This document shows, in pieces, positions 16,016 to 26,168 of a stretch of 64,000 nucleotides of DNA. The stretch is taken from assembly GCF_000011065.1 (NCBI RefSeq), contig NC_004663.1, positions 3,782,001-3,846,000 of the forward strand. The letters are read 5' to 3'. Source of the DNA: Bacteroides thetaiotaomicron VPI-5482. Its GTDB lineage: Bacteria; Bacteroidota; Bacteroidia; Bacteroidales; Bacteroidaceae. The notes under the pieces are model-generated. The model was given only the letters and a program-made list of their open reading frames with translations, ran no database searches and was not told the DNA's origin. Position numbers and translations under genes: made by a program. The number at the start of each line of letters is the position of its first letter. The stretch's first letter is position 1.

Positions 16016-18607
16016 TTACCGAAGTGTTACACTCAATTTATTCCCCGAAGGTATATCCGAACTATTGCCATACATGATTTCATATTTTCCGGGCATAATA
16101 CGCATAGTATTTGTAGTCGGATCAAAGAACTCAAATGTAGTTGGCAAAAGATCAATAGATACAACACAAGTCTCTCCCGCCTTCAGCGGTACCCGACGGA
16201 AAGCGCGCAAACTCTTTATCGGCCCTTCCGCATCATCTACTTTGCGGACATACACCTGAATAACTTCAGCTCCATCATACTTCCCTGTATTCTTCACATT
16301 GACTTTAAAATTCAAATCCTGTCCGGCAGATATAATTTTCTTATTCAAACGTCCTTTAGAAATATCGAAAGTAGTATAACTCAATCCGTATCCAAAAGGA
16401 AACAAAGGAACTTCCGTCATATATCTATAGGTACGATTCTTCATACTGTAATCTTCAAAATCCGGCAACTGGTCCGTACTCCTATAAAAAGTAACGGGCA
16501 GCTTTCCACTCGGATTAAAATCTCCGAACAGAACGTCCGCCACAGCCAATCCGCCAGACTGCCCGGGATACCATGCCTGCAAGATAGCATCACAAGACTC
16601 CATCTCAGGAACCAATGCGACCGCCGATCCGGAACAGTTGACAAACACCACCTTCTTCCCCGCTTTCTTCAATGCTTTCAGGATATCACGCTGCACTTGC
16701 GGTAGTTCAATTGAAGTACGGTCGCCGCCAGCAAATCCGGGACTGTTAACGGAATACATCTCTTCGCCTTCCAAACTCGGCGAAATGCCACCTGCGAAAA
16801 TAACAATATCCGCTTCTTTGACTCTATCGACAACCATCTCAGGTGAAATATGACGATAAATACCCAAATCAAATCTAAGCAATGCCTCCGCACCTGCCTG
16901 CATATATTCTATTCTGATCTTATAATCTGTCCCCGCAATTGCTTTCAACGTATATTCCCTTTTAGCACTGGCATGTTCTCCCCAATAATCAATCACCTTT
17001 TCCCCGTTCACATATACCCGATAGCCATCATCTCCTTCAATCAGCAACTCATAAGCTCCACTCTCTTTCGGACGAAAAGTTCCTTCATAAACAGCAGTAA
17101 AATTATATAAGCCCACACCTGTGGCAAAGACTGTATTCCCACCATTACTCAGATTAATCGGAGAAGTAATCTGACTTGTAGCCGCGACATCACCACTCAA
17201 ATTCATATTATTCCAGTAGGTAGCCGTCAGACCGGGACGCCCATTGTTGGAGATCTCATTAAAATAAGATTCAAAAATCCGATTATCCAGTAACTCACAT
17301 CCTTTCTCAAAAGGTACATCGCCTATCTTGCAGCGAATCCCTTCCAAAATAGTATATGTATGTGAGGGTACACCTTCATAGTTTCCCCATTGCATCACCG
17401 AATCAACCGCATTCGGTCCCATCACTGCGATACGTGCCCCTGTTTTTGCCAACGGAAGCACGCCATTATTGCAAAGCAATACCATAGATTTACGTGCCAG
17501 ATCCAACGCCATCTGTTTGTGCAAATCACAATCCACAGTATCTATACTAATTCTGCTCCAGGGAACGATAGAATCCGGATCCATCTCGCCCAAAGCAAAA
17601 CGGGCTTTCAACAAACGACGCAAACTTGTGTCTATACGTTCTTCTGTGATTAATCCCTGCTTTACTGCTTCCTCCAAATGCGAATATATCGAACCACATT
17701 CAAGATCAGTTCCATTGATCACAGCAGAAGCACTGGCATCGGCAGCATCTTTATGTGTCTCATGGCGGCCTTTCACAAAAAAATCATCAATAGCACCGCA
17801 ATCACTTACAACCAAATGTTTATAGCCCCATTCATCCCTCAATATTTGCGTTAACAACCGGTTGCTATCACAACAGGGCTCTCCTTCCAGGCGTTGATAA
17901 GCGCACATCACTTCCTTCACGTCTGCCTCTTGCACCAAAGCCTTGAAAGCCGGAAGGTAAGTCTCCCATAGATCACGGGGAGAGAGGTCTTCTACATCAA
18001 AAGAGTGACGTTTCGCCTCAGGACCACTATGCACTGCATAATGCTTGACACACGCATGAGCCTTGTCATATTCGGCATCTGCCGGCCCCTGCATTCCCTT
18101 TACTACAGCTACTCCCATACGGGTAGTCAGATAAGGGTCTTCGCCGAAAGTCTCCTGTCCCCTCCCCCAACGCGGATCACGGAAAATATTCACATTCGGA
18201 TTCCAAAAAGTAAGCCCTTCGTTTCCATATCCATAGCGATTACTGCGATGGGCATCGTGGAATTTAGCACGTCCTTCATCACTAACGGCAACATACACTC
18301 TTTCAATTGCTTCATCATCAAAGGTAGATGCCATACCCATAGTTATCGGAAACACTGTAGCCAGTCCATTACGGGCAACACCATGCAAAGCCTCACTCCA
18401 CCAATTATAGGGAGCTACTCCTAACCGTTCTACCGCAAAAGAAGAATTTTTCATTAATCCTATTTTCTCTTTCAAAGTTAATCTCCCTAATAAGTCTTCC
18501 GCACGCTCTTCGGGAGTAAGTTTCGGATTCTTATAAGGTTCATTCTGCGCGAAGCTGCCCATCGACGCAACGATACTCAAACTTAAAGTTAACAGTACTT
18601 TTTTCAT
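16016..18607 (-). CDS. GH3 beta-glycosidase with PA14 insert
   Basis: 863 residues from the ATG at 18607, which begins a clean signal peptide (MKKVLLTLSLSIVASMGSFA); an upstream in-frame ATG at 18658 would bury it. GH3 N-terminal domain with KHYAVHSGPEAKRH and the nucleophile D269 in VVSDCGAIDDF. GH3 C-terminal domain interrupted by a PA14 module (about 456-590, ATYWNNMNLSG...DGYRVYVNGEKVIDYW). Fibronectin-III-like tail (about 790-860). GH3 enzymes of this shape remove terminal beta-linked glucose, xylose or GlcNAc; specificity cannot be read here. It faces the sigma-factor gene of the adjacent M60 locus and may belong to it. Periplasmic by signal. Confidence 0.88.
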   Translation of the reverse strand: MKKVLLTLSLSIVASMGSFAQNEPYKNPKLTPEERAEDLLGRLTLKEKIGLMKNSSFAVERLGVAPYNWWSEALHGVARNGLATVFPITMGMASTFDDEAIERVYVAVSDEGRAKFHDAHRSNRYGYGNEGLTFWNPNVNIFRDPRWGRGQETFGEDPYLTTRMGVAVVKGMQGPADAEYDKAHACVKHYAVHSGPEAKRHSFDVEDLSPRDLWETYLPAFKALVQEADVKEVMCAYQRLEGEPCCDSNRLLTQILRDEWGYKHLVVSDCGAIDDFFVKGRHETHKDAADASASAVINGTDLECGSIYSHLEEAVKQGLITEERIDTSLRRLLKARFALGEMDPDSIVPWSRISIDTVDCDLHKQMALDLARKSMVLLCNNGVLPLAKTGARIAVMGPNAVDSVMQWGNYEGVPSHTYTILEGIRCKIGDVPFEKGCELLDNRIFESYFNEISNNGRPGLTATYWNNMNLSGDVAATSQITSPINLSNGGNTVFATGVGLYNFTAVYEGTFRPKESGAYELLIEGDDGYRVYVNGEKVIDYWGEHASAKREYTLKAIAGTDYKIRIEYMQAGAEALLRFDLGIYRHISPEMVVDRVKEADIVIFAGGISPSLEGEEMYSVNSPGFAGGDRTSIELPQVQRDILKALKKAGKKVVFVNCSGSAVALVPEMESCDAILQAWYPGQSGGLAVADVLFGDFNPSGKLPVTFYRSTDQLPDFEDYSMKNRTYRYMTEVPLFPFGYGLSYTTFDISKGRLNKKIISAGQDLNFKVNVKNTGKYDGAEVIQVYVRKVDDAEGPIKSLRAFRRVPLKAGETCVVSIDLLPTTFEFFDPTTNTMRIMPGKYEIMYGNSSDIPSGNKLSVTLR

Positions 18608-19070
18608 TTTGTCCAAATTAATTAAAGCTTTATTTATTATGTTACCTTGCAATTTCACATCGGAAAACTACATTCTAATCATTGTTTTCAAATACAATAA
18701 CTATGATCGGGGAATGCTGTCTGATTTATCTGTTCAAATGGAAACGCCTAACTTGAAACAGCGATGAATGATAAATGTAGTGCAAAAAAAGCTGCCATAC
18801 CAAACTTTTTTCCAACTATTTTTATTACTAAATAATTTTTGCGAATCAAAGCTTATTACTATCAGCCTCCAAACCTGATTATAGCCAAAAGTACATGAGT
18901 TTCTATTACATCATTAATAATCTGACTACTTCAGAAAGTCTATCTGAAAAGAAAAGAGGCTATTGAAAATACAGATAAAGTAACAGCCTGCTAAAAACAG
19001 CAAGAAAGAAGATAAGTATATTCCGACACTATATAAATAATGAGAAAGAAGGAATGTCTTATTTTTATAA
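18608..19070. other. Non-coding gap upstream of GH3
   Basis: 463 bp with no credible ORF. A near -7 box on the minus strand (18696-18689, one mismatch to TAnnTTTG) has no -33 partner. I see no terminator or repeat here. Confidence 0.5.
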
Positions 19071-19646
19071 CTAAAATGAAAGAAGCGACAATAGAATCTC
19101 CCAGCCTCGCTTCACCTTATCTTTCAAGAATTTCAAGGCCTTACCCATATGTATTTCTACAGTCTTCTGACTAATACCAAGCCTCTCGGCTATCTCCTTG
19201 TAACTCAGGCTTTCTTCACGGCTCAACAAGAAACACTTTCTTTGTTGTTCAGGAAGTGAATTGATTAACCGATCAATGAATATTTTTAGTTGAGAAGCGC
19301 AATAATCTTCCTCCACAGTAGTGGAGTTATAATAACCTTCGTTTCCATAGGCTACCAAAACAGAGGTTTTGAAAAGATTCTCATTTACTCTCTTCTTATT
19401 TTTATTAAATACGATGTTTCGGGTAACAATAAAGAGAAAACCTTTGATATTTTCATCTTCCTTCAGTAAATGCCTTGATTCCCACAACTTCACAAACACA
19501 TCCTGAACAATTTCCTCTGCATCAGCAATTGTAGCGATGTACAATCGGCTAAAGTCATAAACCTGACTCCAATACTCGTTATACAAATCTATAAACGCTT
19601 GATGATCACCGCCCTTAATAGCCAATACTCTTTCTCTTTCGTTCAT
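19071..19646 (-). CDS. ECF sigma factor (Bacteroides expansion type)
   Basis: 191 residues from the ATG at 19646 (MNERERVL...). An in-frame ATG at 19682 would lie upstream of the predicted transcription start and is rejected. Region 2: ..FIDLYNEYWSQVYDFSRLYI....AEEIVQDVFVKLWE. Region 4: L..LPEQQRKCFLLSREESLSYKEIAERLGISQKTVEIHMGKAL. It should act with the divergent FecR protein to control the adjacent SusC/SusD locus. Divergent rather than co-directional placement of sigma and anti-sigma genes is less usual. Confidence 0.9.
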   Translation of the reverse strand: MNERERVLAIKGGDHQAFIDLYNEYWSQVYDFSRLYIATIADAEEIVQDVFVKLWESRHLLKEDENIKGFLFIVTRNIVFNKNKKRVNENLFKTSVLVAYGNEGYYNSTTVEEDYCASQLKIFIDRLINSLPEQQRKCFLLSREESLSYKEIAERLGISQKTVEIHMGKALKFLKDKVKRGWEILLSLLSF

Positions 19647-19669
19647 ATTTGTGCAAATATTAGTGACAA

Positions 19670-19699
19670 CAAAGCTATACATTATTTAAAAGATACAAA
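19670..19699 (-). promoter_or_regulatory. Promoter of the sigma-factor gene
   Basis: On the minus strand TTTG (19699-19696), 18 bp, TAGCTTTG (19677-19670). The start point falls downstream of the ATG at 19682, which fixes the translation start at 19646. Confidence 0.6.
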
Positions 19700-19804
19700 A
19701 ATAAAACACATTTTTTTTATATCCGATAGGGGTAAATGTAATATGGGGAGTATTTAGTATGTAACCGAAGTCAATAACGATCATTATCACTAATATACAA
19801 AGAC

Positions 19805-20749
19805 GTGAATTCAATAGAACTCATTAATATTATAAAAAAGATGTTAGCCGACAGACTGACAACTTCCGAAAGGGAACAGCTTCTCAATGAGAAGCCTATG
19901 GTTAACTTTCAGTCTCAACAATGGGATAAAGCTCCTAAAGCTCATATACAAGATCATGTTCCCCCGCACACCATACTCAATAAGATTATGGTCAGATGCC
20001 GGAACGAAAAACAGCCTTTAGAGAGAAACAAGAAATACTATCGTATCGGATATTCCATCGCTGCCACTGTTGCCATCTTCATTATCGGCTTTTGGATTGC
20101 CAACAATATTTCATCATCCGACATTAATATCAGTGCTCCAATGAATGATAAGCTGGCAGTCATGCTGCCGGACAGTTCGGAAGTATGGCTCAACGCAGCT
20201 TCTCAAATTCGCTATCACAAGTCATTTCTGAACAACAGAGAAATCTTCTTGGAAAAAGGAGAAGCTTTCTTTAAAGTGAAAAAAGCTCAGGGAGCACCCT
20301 TCAGGGTTTATTTCCGGGAATCGCGTATTGAAGTGACCGGAACGGAATTCAACATCAAAGCCGGGCACATGGAATCGGAAATTACCTTATTCACCGGCTC
20401 CATCAAATTCCAGGCAGAGGAAGGACAGCGAGAACTGCCGATGCAACCGAACGAACGAATCGTATACAATACCCAGGCCAAATCAGTTGTACGCACGAAT
20501 ATAGATATCAACGAGTATGACTGGCGCTCAAGTAAATATCGCTTTACCAACAAGCCATTACAGGAATTCATCGATTTTATCAACCGTTCATACCATGTAA
20601 ACATCATAATTAAAGAAGAAAAGCTCAAAGAGCTGAAGTTTAACGGAACTATACGTAAAGACGAGCCGCTTACCAATATCATCGAAAAGATATGTATCAG
20701 CCTCGATTTAAAAGAAAAACAAGAAAATAACAACATCATATTATATTAA
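19805..20749 (+). CDS. FecR-type anti-sigma factor
   Basis: 314 residues, GTG start. Cytoplasmic N-terminus (about 1-80), one membrane segment (IAATVAIFIIGFWIANNI, about 92-109), then the periplasmic FecR domain (LPDSSEVWLNAASQIRYHKSF....EIFLEKGEAFFKV....F.V...ESRIEVTGTEFNI) and a C-terminal DUF4974 domain. It would hold the ECF sigma factor until the STN domain of the downstream SusC signals substrate. 48 bp upstream of susC on the same strand. Confidence 0.92.
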   Translation: MNSIELINIIKKMLADRLTTSEREQLLNEKPMVNFQSQQWDKAPKAHIQDHVPPHTILNKIMVRCRNEKQPLERNKKYYRIGYSIAATVAIFIIGFWIANNISSSDINISAPMNDKLAVMLPDSSEVWLNAASQIRYHKSFLNNREIFLEKGEAFFKVKKAQGAPFRVYFRESRIEVTGTEFNIKAGHMESEITLFTGSIKFQAEEGQRELPMQPNERIVYNTQAKSVVRTNIDINEYDWRSSKYRFTNKPLQEFIDFINRSYHVNIIIKEEKLKELKFNGTIRKDEPLTNIIEKICISLDLKEKQENNNIILY

Positions 20750-20797
20750 TACATAAGAATCAATTATCAATATATTCACTATTAACCTTTTAGAAAC

Positions 20798-23700
20798 ATG
20801 AAAAACATGCATTTTAGTAACAGCATACTCAGATATGCCGTTCTATTGATTTGCTTCCTTCCAATGGCTCTCTACGCTCATGGCGCACAAGGAAAGAGAA
20901 TCATTCTCAAGGGTCAGTCTATCACCATGCAACAGGCTATTCAGCTGATTGAAGAAAATAGCCAGTACACTTTCTTCTTCAAGTCCGGTGTTATCGCCAA
21001 TGACGAGAAAAAGGACTACGATTGCGAAGGAGACATTAATGAGATTTTAAGAAAAGTATTCAGTAACAGCGGAATCGACTATGTCATCAAGAACAATGAG
21101 ATTATCTTGAAAAGCGCGAAAGCAGAGGCTGTTCAGCAAAAGAGTCAGGGACCGAAAAAGTCGGAAATCGTAGGTGTGGTAGTCGACGCCAACACAGGTG
21201 AATCCATCATCGGTGCTTCCGTACAAATCAAAGGGGCTGCTACAGGAGTAATCACCAACATTGACGGAAAGTTCACGATTATGGCTGCTCCTTCGGATGT
21301 TATTCTCATTTCTTATGTAGGATACACTCCCAAAGAAATCAAGATCGGTTCACGCAAAGTGTTATCCATCGATTTGAATGAAGATGCCAAGCAGTTGGAA
21401 GAAGTAGTCATCACAGCTTATGGTACAGGACAAAAGAAAGCCAGTATGGTAGGCTCCGTTGAATCTATTAAACCGGCTGAATTAAAGGTACCTTCTACCA
21501 ATCTGTCTACTGCATTTGCCGGACGTCTGGCAGGTGTTATTGCCGTCCAGAAAAGTGGTCAGCCGGGAGCTGATGGCGCCAACTTTTGGATTCGCGGTGT
21601 TTCGACCATGAACGGAGTCACCGATCCACTAATTATTCTGGATGGTGTACAGGTAAGTTCAAGTGACTTGAATAATCTTGATCCTGAAATTATCGATAGC
21701 TTCTCTATCCTGAAAGATGCTACCGCAACAGCGATGTACGGTACCCGTGGTGCCAACGGTGTGATGATTGTAACCACCAAATCGGGTATGAATCTGGATA
21801 AGCCGATCATCAACTTCCGCATGGAAGCACAGATGTCTCAACCGACCAGCACTCCTAAATTCGTAGACGGTGCTACTTATATGGAACTTTTCAACGAGGC
21901 CGTAAACAATGACAATAGCGGTGACGTGCTTTACAGTCAGGATAGAATTGACGGAACACGTGCCGGATTGAACCCTTATATCTATCCGAACGTAAACTGG
22001 TATGACGAACTATTCAAAGACGCTTCTTACAGCGAAAAGTTCAACTTTAACATCCGTGGCGGTGGTAAACGTGTAGACTACTTCTCCAGTATCTCTGTCA
22101 ACCACGAATCCGGTATGTTGAAAAATCGTTCAAAGGATTTCTTTTCCTATAATAATAACATTGAAATCATGCGCTATAACTTCCAGAATAACATCAATGC
22201 CAAATTGAGCAATTCTTCTAAGTTATCCTTGCGCCTGAACGTACAATTGCGTGACATGACTACTCCTAACCAGGGAGTAGGAGCCATCTTTAACAATGCC
22301 ATGAATACATCACCTGTTGAATTTCCAGTATATTTCCCGGATGACGGTGAAACACCTTATATAAAATGGGGAGCTACAGAACGTGTCAACGCCGACTATC
22401 AGACCAACCCGGTGGCTCAGGCTGCTACAGGCTACAACAAAGGATTCCAAAGCACAGTCATTGCAGCACTGGAATTTAACCAGAAGTTGGATTTCATCAC
22501 CGAAGGTCTGAGTTTCAAAGCACTGGCTTCATTCAAGAACTGGTCGAGTTCCGAGAACAAACGTGAAGGGAAGTGGAACAAATTCGCACTGACCGGATAC
22601 GAAGACGATGGCAATGGTGGCTACACCTACACAACAAGCCGTATTGGAGACGAATATACGACAAACCTGACCGCAAAGAATACAAATTCCGGCGACCGCC
22701 GTTTCTATTTGGAAGGAATGGTCAATTACAGCCGTACATTCGGTGAACATGACGTCAATGCGATGCTAATCTATAGCCAGGACGAACTTGTAAACAACAC
22801 ACCGGGCGATGGGAACTTTATCGGTTCATTGCCTCAACGCAAACAAGGTCTTGCAGCACGCGCCTCCTACGCTTATGCCGGAAAGTATATGGCTGAAGTG
22901 AACGTAGGATACAATGGATCGGAGAATTTTGCCAAAGGACACCGTTTCGGTCTGTTCCCCTCCATTGCCGCAGGTTATAACATCAGTGAAGAATCTTTCT
23001 TCAAACCTTTGAAAAACGTTGTTTCTAAATTGAAGCTACGCGGTTCGTGGGGTCTGGTAGGTAACGACCAGATTAATGGCAGCCGTTTTATCTACATGTC
23101 TCAAATTGACCTGGGCGGCAAAGGATTTACAACAGGTGTCAATCAGAATGTAACCTACAATGGTCCCGTTTATCAACGCTATGCCAATGAAGATATTACA
23201 TGGGAGGTAGGAGAAAAGATTAATTTTGGAGTCGATTTACAATTGTTCCACTCTTTAGACCTTACTTTTGATATCTTTCGCGAAAATCGTCGCGACATCT
23301 TCCAGGAGAAAGGGACCACTCCGACATATATGGGTACAGCTACCACTAAAGTATACGGCAACCTGGCAGCTATGCGCAATCAGGGATTTGAATTAGCAGC
23401 CAGCTATAACAAGCAGTTCAACAAAAACTGGTTCGTCAGCTTCAAAGGAACTTTCACATATGCGCATAATGAAATCACCCAATATGATGAATCACCGAAA
23501 TATCCATGGCAGTCAAAAATCGGAGTCAGTGCCAATAAGAATGCCATTTATATTGCCGACGGACTCTTCATTGATGCAGCAGATATTGCCAACCACCAAC
23601 AACAATTGGGAGCGGCAGTGATTCCAGGAGATATCAAATATATCAATATTTCAAGAGACTGGTACGGATATGATGATAACCTGACAGATACAGACGACTG

Positions 23701-24184
23701 GGTATGGGCAAAACATCCCGGCGTACCGGAGATTGTATATGGCTTCGGTCCCTCTATTAAATGGAAGAATCTGGATTTCTCCTTCTTCTTCCAGGGAATA
23801 GCCAGAACCTCCTTCATGGTAAAAGATTTCCATCCCTTTGGTGACAGTATGCTGCGCAACGTACTTTCATGGGTGGCAGACGAACGCTGGAGTCCCGACA
23901 ATCAAAACACCAATGCGACTTACCCGCGCTTGTCACGCAAAACCAATAACAATAACAACAAGTTGTCCAGCTATTGGGAGCGTAACGGTGCCTTCCTGAA
24001 ATTAAAGAATGCTGAGATCGGATATACCTATAAGAATATGCGTTTATACATCAGCGGTTCTAATCTGATGACCTTTGCTCCGTTCGATCTGTGGGATCCT
24101 GAACAGGGTGGTGGCAGTGGTCTTTCATATCCGACCCAGCGCGTATTCAACATTGGATTCCAAATGACTATTAACAACAAATAA
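20798..24184 (+). CDS. SusC-like TonB-dependent transporter with STN domain
   Basis: 1128 residues. Signal peptide 1-29, STN (secretin/TonB short N-terminal) domain about 32-105 (KGQSITMQQAIQLIEENSQY...), carboxypeptidase-regulatory-like domain about 124-205, plug with LIILDGVQV....SFSILKDATATAMYGTRGANGVMIVTTKSG, then a large 22-strand barrel. The STN domain marks a trans-envelope signalling SusC that talks to FecR, consistent with the two genes just upstream. Imports glycan fragments across the outer membrane with its SusD partner 12 bp downstream. Confidence 0.95.
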   Translation: MKNMHFSNSILRYAVLLICFLPMALYAHGAQGKRIILKGQSITMQQAIQLIEENSQYTFFFKSGVIANDEKKDYDCEGDINEILRKVFSNSGIDYVIKNNEIILKSAKAEAVQQKSQGPKKSEIVGVVVDANTGESIIGASVQIKGAATGVITNIDGKFTIMAAPSDVILISYVGYTPKEIKIGSRKVLSIDLNEDAKQLEEVVITAYGTGQKKASMVGSVESIKPAELKVPSTNLSTAFAGRLAGVIAVQKSGQPGADGANFWIRGVSTMNGVTDPLIILDGVQVSSSDLNNLDPEIIDSFSILKDATATAMYGTRGANGVMIVTTKSGMNLDKPIINFRMEAQMSQPTSTPKFVDGATYMELFNEAVNNDNSGDVLYSQDRIDGTRAGLNPYIYPNVNWYDELFKDASYSEKFNFNIRGGGKRVDYFSSISVNHESGMLKNRSKDFFSYNNNIEIMRYNFQNNINAKLSNSSKLSLRLNVQLRDMTTPNQGVGAIFNNAMNTSPVEFPVYFPDDGETPYIKWGATERVNADYQTNPVAQAATGYNKGFQSTVIAALEFNQKLDFITEGLSFKALASFKNWSSSENKREGKWNKFALTGYEDDGNGGYTYTTSRIGDEYTTNLTAKNTNSGDRRFYLEGMVNYSRTFGEHDVNAMLIYSQDELVNNTPGDGNFIGSLPQRKQGLAARASYAYAGKYMAEVNVGYNGSENFAKGHRFGLFPSIAAGYNISEESFFKPLKNVVSKLKLRGSWGLVGNDQINGSRFIYMSQIDLGGKGFTTGVNQNVTYNGPVYQRYANEDITWEVGEKINFGVDLQLFHSLDLTFDIFRENRRDIFQEKGTTPTYMGTATTKVYGNLAAMRNQGFELAASYNKQFNKNWFVSFKGTFTYAHNEITQYDESPKYPWQSKIGVSANKNAIYIADGLFIDAADIANHQQQLGAAVIPGDIKYINISRDWYGYDDNLTDTDDWVWAKHPGVPEIVYGFGPSIKWKNLDFSFFFQGIARTSFMVKDFHPFGDSMLRNVLSWVADERWSPDNQNTNATYPRLSRKTNNNNNKLSSYWERNGAFLKLKNAEIGYTYKNMRLYISGSNLMTFAPFDLWDPEQGGGSGLSYPTQRVFNIGFQMTINNK

Positions 24185-24196
24185 TACCTTAAAGAT

Positions 24197-26131
24197 ATGA
24201 AAAAGAATACACTATATCTATTTATCCTCTTATTGATTACAGGGCTGAATACTTCCTGTAACTATCTGGATATCGTTCCCGACGAAACAGCCACGGAAAA
24301 GGATGCCTTTGCCAATCCCCGTGCTGCACTGCGATATTTATATTCCTGCTACGGATATCTGCCTCAGTCAAACATGGTTCAGTCATGTATGGACTTTACC
24401 GGTGACGAAACGATCAGCCCGTTTGCCGAAAGTTACGTAAAATTCGCTGAAGGTTCTTATGACTCAAGCAATACAATTATCAGTTATTGGAATACACTGT
24501 TTCAGGGAATACGTCAATGCTATTTGTTGAAAGAAAATATCCACTCCGTTCCTAAGATCAGCCAGGAGGAAGTCGATCTTTACACGGCAGAAGCCGACTT
24601 CCTGATCGCCTATTTCCACCTCCTTCTGATCAAATGTTACGGGCCGACCATTTTGGTAAAAGAACTTCCGGCACTCGACACTCCCGCAGAGAATATGCTT
24701 GGACGTCGTCCGTACGATGAATGTATCGACTGGGTTGCCGACTTACTTGACGATGCAGCCACCAGACTTCCTGCCACACGCAATAGTTCGGATTATGGGC
24801 GTGCCACGAGCGTCATTGCCAAAAGCTTAAAAGCACGTATGTTGCTTTATGCCGCTTCACCATTATTCAATGGGAACCCTGATTACACAGACTTTAAGAA
24901 CCCGGACGGCGAACAGCTCATGTCGACCACTTATTCGGAAGAAAAATACAAACGTGCAGCAGATGCAACATGGGATGCCATTCAGGCTGCATCAGGAGCC
25001 GGTCACGAGCTCTATATAGCCAGTACTACAAGTAATGCTTATCCGGAACCGACCAACCTGACAGAACGCACACTTCGTATGACTTTCATGGATAGCGAAA
25101 ACTACAAAGAAGTCATTTTCCCCGAAACCCGTAAAGCAGGTGCTTATGGTATTCAACGTAAATCCATACCTTTCTTCCCACGTGGCTCGTGGAATGGTAT
25201 AGCCCCCACTATTACCATGCTCGACCGCTTCTACACAGTCAATGGATTACCGATTGACGAAGACCCCGAATTCAATACAAACAACAAACTGGATATCGTA
25301 ACCATCCCTGAAGGCACTACCTATGCCGAACCGGGAAAAAGAACATTATACATGAACATGAACCGCGAACCCCGATTCTATGCGTGGGTTGCATTTGAGA
25401 ACGGTTATTATGAATGTCGTACAGACGATAAAAGATATGCTTATCACAAATTCTGGGGTGCTGAGCGTTCTGAAGGAGACAAGTGGTTGACCGGATTTCT
25501 GGCAACAGAAAACTGCGGTGTCAGAGCCGATGACGGAAAGATAGTCACTGCGGCACGCTCTCAGAACTACTCCAAAACAGGATACCTGAACAAAAAAGGT
25601 GTACACCCAGGGATACAAGCTACCGTTGGTACCCCCGGACCAACGGTAGAATATCCATGGCCTGTGATACGTCTCGCCGAACTTTACCTGAACTATGCCG
25701 AAGCCTGCGTAGGATATGGTAAAGAAGGATATCCCGAAAAAGGAATGGCTTATCTGGACAAAGTACGCGAACGCGCCGGACTAAAACCGGTACTGGAAAG
25801 CTGGGCAAATGCCAAAGTTCCTTTGACAAGCTATGACGGCCAATGCGGTCCCGACGGCAGAGTGATGAAAATCGTCAGACAGGAACGTATGATCGAGCTT
25901 TATCAGGAGAATCATAATTTCTGGGACATCCGCCGCTGGAAAATGGGAGAAACTTATTTCAATGTCAAGGCACGTGGTCTGAACATTCTTGCCGAGACAA
26001 TGGAAGACTTCGCCAAGATTGTGGAGATACAGGACAAGCGTACATTCGATGCACCCCGTCAGTATCTGATGCCTATTCCGGCAGGTGAAGTAAGCAAGAA
26101 CCCGAACATGGTGCAGAATCCGGGCTACTAA
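24197..26131 (+). CDS. SusD-like surface glycan-binding lipoprotein
   Basis: 644 residues with a lipoprotein signal ending GLNTSCNYLDIVPD. Typical RagB/SusD features: the TPR-like helical core (YTAEADFLIAYFHLLLIKCYGPTILV), an ...AELYLNYAEACVGYGKEGYPEKGMAYLDKVRERAGL segment, and a C-terminal ..I..ER.IELY.E.HNFWDIRRWK. Forms the lid of the preceding SusC. Confidence 0.95.
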   Translation: MKKNTLYLFILLLITGLNTSCNYLDIVPDETATEKDAFANPRAALRYLYSCYGYLPQSNMVQSCMDFTGDETISPFAESYVKFAEGSYDSSNTIISYWNTLFQGIRQCYLLKENIHSVPKISQEEVDLYTAEADFLIAYFHLLLIKCYGPTILVKELPALDTPAENMLGRRPYDECIDWVADLLDDAATRLPATRNSSDYGRATSVIAKSLKARMLLYAASPLFNGNPDYTDFKNPDGEQLMSTTYSEEKYKRAADATWDAIQAASGAGHELYIASTTSNAYPEPTNLTERTLRMTFMDSENYKEVIFPETRKAGAYGIQRKSIPFFPRGSWNGIAPTITMLDRFYTVNGLPIDEDPEFNTNNKLDIVTIPEGTTYAEPGKRTLYMNMNREPRFYAWVAFENGYYECRTDDKRYAYHKFWGAERSEGDKWLTGFLATENCGVRADDGKIVTAARSQNYSKTGYLNKKGVHPGIQATVGTPGPTVEYPWPVIRLAELYLNYAEACVGYGKEGYPEKGMAYLDKVRERAGLKPVLESWANAKVPLTSYDGQCGPDGRVMKIVRQERMIELYQENHNFWDIRRWKMGETYFNVKARGLNILAETMEDFAKIVEIQDKRTFDAPRQYLMPIPAGEVSKNPNMVQNPGY

Positions 26132-26168
26132 TCAATGATGAATAACAATTATTAAAAACAATCTGATT

